In this document: in pieces, positions 35,530 to 38,980 of the stretch
Layout: every line of letters begins with the position of its first letter
How positions within the stretch are numbered: the first letter of the stretch is position 1
From: Enterococcus sp. MMGLQ5-1
Lineage (GTDB): Bacteria > Bacillota > Bacilli > Lactobacillales > Streptococcaceae
DNA: 38,980 bases
Assembly: GCF_013155265.1 (NCBI RefSeq)
Contig: NZ_JABJXU010000013.1
Coordinates: 1-38,980 of the forward strand
Reading direction: 5' to 3'
The notes under the pieces: generated by a model
The model's database searches: none
What the model saw: only the letters and a program-made list of their open reading frames with translations
Told to the model about the DNA's origin: nothing
Program-made: the position numbers and the translations under genes

Positions 35530-35616
35530 TTACTTTGAGCGTTTTTTTAGGAAAACGGCTACGGCAACAATTACAACAACGATGATGACACCAATAACAA
35601 CTGTAGATAATTCCAT
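35530..35616 (-). CDS. 28-aa single-helix membrane peptide, copy 1
   Basis: First of the micro-genes on the transcript, 23 nt after the 175-aa protein gene, with an AGAGGAGG ribosome site at 7 nt. The peptide is the same as copies 2 and 3. Its upstream spacer differs from the others because it marks the edge of the duplicated array. Confidence 0.78.
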   Translation of the reverse strand: MELSTVVIGVIIVVVIVAVAVFLKKRSK

Positions 35617-35639
35617 TTCTAAACCTCCTCTTTTTTAAT

Positions 35640-36167
35640 TTATAATAGACAATTACCTTGCTTGCTGATTTCATAAATTTCATCGTACTTCTTTTCAATT
35701 ATTAGATTGAAGCTCTTCGTTTTCACTAATTTTAATTTATTAAAAATAAAATACGGTAAAATCCAACCAATCAAGCCTGGAATCGCCAAAACGACCATCA
35801 ATATTGTTAAATTAGCATCAATTGCAAATACCGCTCCTGCCATAAAACAGGTTCCAATTAGACCTATCGTAAAACCAACAATAGAAGCTAAAAATGTTTT
35901 TTGTTTTTCTAATTTTTGAATTTCTTCAAGTGTCACATCAAAATTTCTTTGCAATTTAGTTAATTCCGCTTTATGCTGAATTGCACGATTTCGTTTGAAT
36001 TTAACTGTAATTGAATTAATTGCCTGTGAGGGTGTTGAAGCACTAATCATTTGCCAACCAAAATTTTCGTAACCATCAATGATTAATGTTGAAAAGTCTT
36101 TTGCAATGGTTACATCACGATATTCATAACCAATAAATAATTCCTTTTTTTCAGACATTAGATTCAT
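35640..36167 (-). CDS. Two-helix membrane protein, first gene of the micro-gene operon
   Basis: A 175-aa protein of unknown function. N-terminal soluble part (about 8-70) with IGYEYRDV, DGYENFGWQMI and ITVKFKRNRAIQHKAELTKLQ; a coiled-coil-like helix (about 70-90); two transmembrane helices (about 92-115 and 119-140) with a PGLIGWILPYF end; and a C-terminal cytoplasmic helix YDEIYEISKQGN. It is a paralogue of the last gene of the operon. I recall similar hypotheticals in other Firmicutes. The ATG at 36167 follows AGAGG at 5 nt; an ATG three codons later is also possible. Confidence 0.84.
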   Translation of the reverse strand: MNLMSEKKELFIGYEYRDVTIAKDFSTLIIDGYENFGWQMISASTPSQAINSITVKFKRNRAIQHKAELTKLQRNFDVTLEEIQKLEKQKTFLASIVGFTIGLIGTCFMAGAVFAIDANLTILMVVLAIPGLIGWILPYFIFNKLKLVKTKSFNLIIEKKYDEIYEISKQGNCLL

Positions 36168-36360
36168 CCTTTCCTCTATTAAATTTTATATTGTTAAATT
36201 ACGATAGAATTGTTAATAATAATTTGCTGAATTGTTTCTAAATCATTAATCCTCAAATAATTATTTGACTACTGATTTAACAAGTAATTTCTCTATGGAT
36301 ATAATTTATAATTAATTTGTTGATGAAATACTTCGATTTTGTTTCTAAATTATTAAAGAC
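36168..36360 (-). promoter_or_regulatory. Upstream region of the micro-gene operon with a 16-bp direct repeat
   Basis: The only space where the operon promoter can lie. GTTTCTAAATCATTAA (36234-36249) and GTTTCTAAATTATTAA (36341-36356) are direct repeats with one mismatch, 107 bp apart, and could be regulator sites. Several AT-rich -10-like boxes exist (TATAAA near 36184) but none has a convincing -35. Confidence 0.4.
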
Positions 36361-36394
36361 AAAAAAGAAGCGGGTTTAATTCCGCTTCTTTTTT
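36361..36394. terminator. Terminator of the marR-exporter operon
   Basis: A perfect 13-bp inverted repeat (36361-36373 / 36382-36394) with an 8-nt loop whose outer arms are A6/T6, so it works as an intrinsic terminator on either strand. It lies 37 nt after the exporter stop. Confidence 0.9.
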
Positions 36395-36430
36395 ATCTAA
36401 TAAAAAATTCATTAGCCATCAAGCTTTTAA

Positions 36431-38284
36431 TTAATCAATTGGTATTTGCTTCATCATGAATTTCATTAAATCAACACGACTAATTGTGCCAATTAATTGC
36501 TCATCCTTGGTAACAGCTACCTTATTTTTCTTTTGCTCTGAGAACAGTTTTATAACCTCCATTAAAGACATATCTGTTGTAATTTTCAAGGGCTGCGGAA
36601 AAGCAACAGTCATTACATTTTTCTGAAGAAGCTCTTGAATTTTATCTGAAAAGCTTTCGCGATCTAAAATATTTAAAGTGAAGCCCTCTGAATTCGTAAA
36701 AACATAATCATTTTTAGAAAGAAATCGAAGGATATCGCCATCTGAAATAAAACCAACTAAGCGATTTTTAATATCTACAACCGGTAAACCACTTGTTCGA
36801 TAACTCGTAAAAATTTGAATTACTTTTTTAATGTCATCCGTATCCAAAACTGTATACGGTGTTGAATTCATCGCCTCTTTTAAATCATAATTATCTGCCT
36901 CATCGATCTCTTTTAGGTCCTTATTACGGATTTTAAAAATAACTAAAATGAGTGCAATTAAGGCAATTAACACACCTAACAGGAAGGTCACTTGCACACC
37001 CTTTAGCTCAGCATCGATTGAAGCTGGATTGTTGGCCTGACTGGCTACTATAGACATCACAGAAACCATAATTGCCGTACATAAGGTAGAGGCAACCTGA
37101 CGTAAGGTACTTGATAGCGCATTACCATGATTTAGAACCTCATCAGATAAATTACTGATTGACCAAGTGTTAACTGGTGTATTGGCAAACATTAAACCAA
37201 TGGAGCGAATCGCATAGCACAGCATAATCATAAATATAGTTGTATCAAAGTTAAATAACACCATGCCAAATGACCCTGCTGAGATTAAAACAACACCAAA
37301 TATCGCTAAATATCTCGCACCAAAACGATCAAAAATTTTGCCCGCTAAAAAACCTGAAAGTGCGCCTAAAATTGCACCAGGCATCATGATCAATCCTGAA
37401 ATCGTCGCAGATAACCCTAAAACATTTTGAATATATAATGGTAGTGTGATTGCAGCTGCTGAAAGTGAAGCTTGAATTAGCATTGAAATAACTACCCCAA
37501 TTAAATACTGCTTATCCTTCAAAACACGTATTTCTAAGAAGGGCTGTGACAGCTTTAATTGTCGACGAGCAAAAAATAATAAAATTAACACACCTACAAT
37601 AATTAAAATAATCGCTGGCAAGCGCATCGATACATCTGCAATTTGTGAAAAGCCATATAATAGACTAAATAAACCAAGAGATGACTGAAGCACTGATATT
37701 TTATCAAGTGTTACAGCTTTCTGCTCCCCAAAGTTTTTTAGAAATATTGCTGCAATAAAGATAATAACAGCACTCAAAGCTGCCATAAATAAAAACATCA
37801 TCCGCCAACCAACTTTATCCGTTAAAATGCCTGAAATTGTTGGTCCAATTGCGGGGGCAAACATTAAAACTAAATTATATAGTCCCATTGCTGATCCACG
37901 TTTTTCTCGCGGATAAACCAAAAGTAAAACCGTCATTGACATTGGTAGCATGATACCTGAGGTAATTGCCTGTAAAAAACGGCCAACTAAAAGCATTGGA
38001 AAATTTAATCCCCAAGCGCCTAGAGAACTACCGAGCAGGAAAAACAAAAAACTACCGATAAACAGCTTCCTCGTTGAAAAACGATCCATTAAAAATGCAG
38101 AAATTGCAATTACAATTGCATTAACCAGTGTAAAACCAGAAACCAACCATTGAGCCGTTGTTGCGCTCACTGCTAAATCATTCATCACTGACGGCAATGC
38201 GGGATTCATTGTCGTTTGATTTAAGACGGCTAAAAAAGAGCCCAAAATTAAAACAATTACCGTAATTTTATTTCTCCTAGTCAT
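36431..38284 (-). CDS. EmrB/QacA-type (DHA2) MFS exporter fused to two CBS domains
   Basis: A 617-aa drug:proton antiporter. The first about 455 residues form the 14-helix DHA2 transporter, with TTMNPALPSVMNDL, the DRFSTRKLF motif A and the antiporter motif C (APAIGPTISG). Residues about 465-617 are two cytoplasmic CBS domains: TPYTVLDTDDIKKVIQIF with LVGFISDGDILRFL, and PLKITTDMSLMEVIKLF with LIGTISRVDLMKFM. CBS pairs usually bind adenine nucleotides, so export may respond to energy state. The ATG at 38284 lies inside the marR end (8-nt overlap), showing translational coupling and rejecting an upstream ATG. The substrate is unknown. Confidence 0.9.
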   Translation of the reverse strand: MTRRNKITVIVLILGSFLAVLNQTTMNPALPSVMNDLAVSATTAQWLVSGFTLVNAIVIAISAFLMDRFSTRKLFIGSFLFFLLGSSLGAWGLNFPMLLVGRFLQAITSGIMLPMSMTVLLLVYPREKRGSAMGLYNLVLMFAPAIGPTISGILTDKVGWRMMFLFMAALSAVIIFIAAIFLKNFGEQKAVTLDKISVLQSSLGLFSLLYGFSQIADVSMRLPAIILIIVGVLILLFFARRQLKLSQPFLEIRVLKDKQYLIGVVISMLIQASLSAAAITLPLYIQNVLGLSATISGLIMMPGAILGALSGFLAGKIFDRFGARYLAIFGVVLISAGSFGMVLFNFDTTIFMIMLCYAIRSIGLMFANTPVNTWSISNLSDEVLNHGNALSSTLRQVASTLCTAIMVSVMSIVASQANNPASIDAELKGVQVTFLLGVLIALIALILVIFKIRNKDLKEIDEADNYDLKEAMNSTPYTVLDTDDIKKVIQIFTSYRTSGLPVVDIKNRLVGFISDGDILRFLSKNDYVFTNSEGFTLNILDRESFSDKIQELLQKNVMTVAFPQPLKITTDMSLMEVIKLFSEQKKNKVAVTKDEQLIGTISRVDLMKFMMKQIPID

Positions 38285-38732
38285 TAATATCTTGCCATCC
38301 TTCATTAATCTTTTTTGAAATTTCAATATACTGCTCTGTCAACTCAATAAACTTTTTTGTATCTGCCAATCCCATCACCTTAAATATTTGCTCTGAATGT
38401 GCAATAACTAGTAAATTCTCCTGTTTAATCCACTCTGAGCCTGCTTCGGTAAGGATGATCTGTTGCTTACGCTTATCAATTGAATCCAACTTTCGAGTAA
38501 CAAAGCGTTTTGCTTCTAAACGATTAATAATTGCTGTAATCCTAGCAGCACTGCTGTTTAAGCGAAGGCTTAGCGTAACAGGTGAAGCAGTACCCCCAGA
38601 ATGTCGCAATGAATTCAAAACAAATTTTTCGCCTCTGGAATAGTCTTGAATGCGATCCAGTGCTGCGTTTTTCCTAAATTCAGGTACAATTATTTGCAGA
38701 TATTCCTCAGCTAATTTTGTATAGTCAGACAT
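38277..38732 (-). CDS. MarR-family transcriptional regulator
   Basis: A 151-aa winged-helix regulator. The central domain has SRGEKFVLNSLRHSGG, the recognition region SPVTLSLRLNSSAARITAIINRLEAKRFVTRK, the wing DSIDKRKQQIILTEAG, and C-terminal dimer helices. It probably represses its own operon and responds to a ligand exported by the coupled MFS pump. The ATG at 38732 is preferred to a GTG three codons earlier on ribosome-site spacing. The palindrome on its promoter supports autoregulation. Confidence 0.92.
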   Translation of the reverse strand: MSDYTKLAEEYLQIIVPEFRKNAALDRIQDYSRGEKFVLNSLRHSGGTASPVTLSLRLNSSAARITAIINRLEAKRFVTRKLDSIDKRKQQIILTEAGSEWIKQENLLVIAHSEQIFKVMGLADTKKFIELTEQYIEISKKINEGWQDIND

Positions 38733-38753
38733 TCTATACACTCACTTTCTTTT

Positions 38754-38775
38754 TAGTTAATAGTGTTAACTATTA
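38754..38775. promoter_or_regulatory. MarR-type operator
   Basis: Overlapping palindromes TAGTTAA-TAGTG-TTAACTA (38754-38772) and TAATAGT-GTTA-ACTATTA (38758-38775) directly downstream of, and overlapping, the -10 of the marR promoter. Confidence 0.7.
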
Positions 38776-38800
38776 TACGCATAAAAATAAAAAATGACAA
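38772..38800 (-). promoter_or_regulatory. Promoter of the marR-exporter operon
   Basis: On the minus strand: TTGTCA (38795-38800), a 17-bp spacer and a perfect TATAAT (38772-38777). It starts about 10 bp from the apparent end of the insertion sequence. Confidence 0.83.
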
Positions 38801-38846
38801 GGTATAAACGGAACTGACACTATAATTAGATACAATTAAAAAAGAG

Positions 38847-38879
38847 CACCTCAAATTTAGTAAAATAAATTTGGAGGTG
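38847..38879 (+). promoter_or_regulatory. Hairpin sequestering the transposase ribosome site
   Basis: CACCTCAAATTTA (38847-38859) pairs with TAAATTTGGAGGTG (38866-38879) over 13 bp with one bulged G. The GGAGG ribosome site is in the 3' arm and TTTTT follows, so the fold could hide the site in read-through transcripts and also act as a terminator. Confidence 0.7.
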
Positions 38880-38887
38880 TTTTTCTA

Positions 38888-38980
38888 ATGGCAAAACATA
38901 ATTATTATCCGGAGACATTAAAAATTCAGATCGTTGAGAGATTATTAGCAGGAGAATCGGCTTCATCCCTTCGGGAAGAA
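38888..38980 (+). CDS. Transposase-like protein, 5' part (IS3 OrfA-type)
   Basis: Open from ATG at 38888 to the window edge (31 codons). The start MAKHNYYPETLKIQIVERLL followed by AGESASSLREE fits the first helices of the OrfA helix-turn-helix of IS3-type elements (a tyrosine/lysine-rich lead, then a helix, then a short turn with SASSL). GGAGG lies 10 nt upstream. The rest of the gene is outside the window. Confidence 0.6.
   Translation, partial: MAKHNYYPETLKIQIVERLLAGESASSLREE

Larger units (their letters stand above)
35194..35616 (-). repeat. Tandem 105-bp repeat array carrying the micro-genes
   Basis: Start codons at 35616, 35511, 35406, 35301 and 35196 are exactly 105 bp apart. Each unit is an 87-nt gene plus an 18-nt spacer with the ribosome site. 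Units 1-4 differ by only a few nucleotides; unit 5 is strongly diverged. Because 105 is a multiple of three, a long open frame on the opposite strand is an artefact of the array. Confidence 0.93.
38811..38980 (+). mobile_element. Probable left end of an insertion sequence, cut by the window edge
   Basis: GGAACTGACACTATAATTAG near 38811 resembles the terminal repeats of IS3-type elements. About 75 bp further a transposase-like frame begins. The right end and any target duplication lie beyond the window, so the boundary and family are tentative. Confidence 0.5.

Noticed and set aside
35107-35616. CRISPR-like or satellite array
   Set aside because: The units are contiguous, coding, 105 bp long and lack variable spacers; no cas genes are nearby.
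35107-35616. Bacteriocin or type I toxin assignment for the micro-genes
   Set aside because: No leader, double-Gly site, immunity or ABC export genes, and no visible antisense RNA promoter. The peptides are similar in size to such toxins, so it stays an alternative but is not supported.
34997-35638. A 213-codon plus-strand frame with a 35-residue repeat
   Set aside because: It is the antisense of the micro-gene array. The 105-bp period (3 x 35) keeps it open; it has no ribosome site, whereas each minus-strand micro-gene has a GGAGG at correct spacing.

Overview
The window is chromosomal DNA of a low-GC Gram-positive bacterium, most likely in Lactobacillales near Enterococcaceae/Carnobacteriaceae (inference). 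Signs: AT-rich intergenic DNA, strong GGAGG ribosome sites with frequent TTG/GTG starts, a T-box on serS, gnd followed by a LisRK/EtaRS-type two-component pair, an HdiR-type LexA-like repressor, a DUF3013-prmA-rsmE-relA-dtd cluster, and rarA followed by a probable 6S RNA. The MEP genes ispD and ispF are less expected, because most lactic acid bacteria use mevalonate.

Layout. 0.2-4.5 kb (minus): gnd-response regulator-histidine kinase operon, preceded by yceD. 4.6-6.1 kb (plus): a lone ABC ATPase and a VanZ-family membrane protein. 6.15-16.1 kb (minus): prs; dacA with a DUF939 membrane protein; then dut-radA-yacL-ispD-ispF-tfoX C-domain-gltX, covering nucleotide hygiene, DNA repair, isoprenoid synthesis and tRNA charging. 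16.3-20.8 kb (plus): yfhO and T-box-controlled serS. 20.9-24 kb: a candidate small RNA, bioY under two BirA-like operators, chorismate mutase and a SulP transporter.

24.2-25.5 kb: an HdiR-like self-cleaving repressor faces a small membrane-protein gene. Two identical-core palindromes sit exactly on the two divergent promoters, so the small protein is probably DNA-damage induced. 25.6-31.2 kb (minus): DUF3013-prmA-rsmE-DeoC-like-relA-dtd, an RNA-modification and stringent-response cluster with a degenerate aldolase inside. 31.3-33.6 kb (plus): rarA, probable 6S RNA and a lipoprotein.

33.9-36.2 kb (minus) is the most unusual part. It is an apparent eight-gene operon: two paralogous two-helix membrane proteins at its ends, a 109-aa membrane protein, a 77-aa hendecad-repeat helical protein, and five micro-genes of 28-29 codons. 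The starts of the micro-genes are spaced exactly 105 bp apart, and each encodes a single-helix membrane peptide. Four are nearly identical, pointing to recent tandem amplification. I know of no described function for this set.

36.4-38.8 kb (minus): a MarR regulator translationally coupled to an EmrB-type drug exporter fused to two CBS domains. The window ends inside what looks like the left end of an insertion sequence whose ribosome site is locked in a hairpin.
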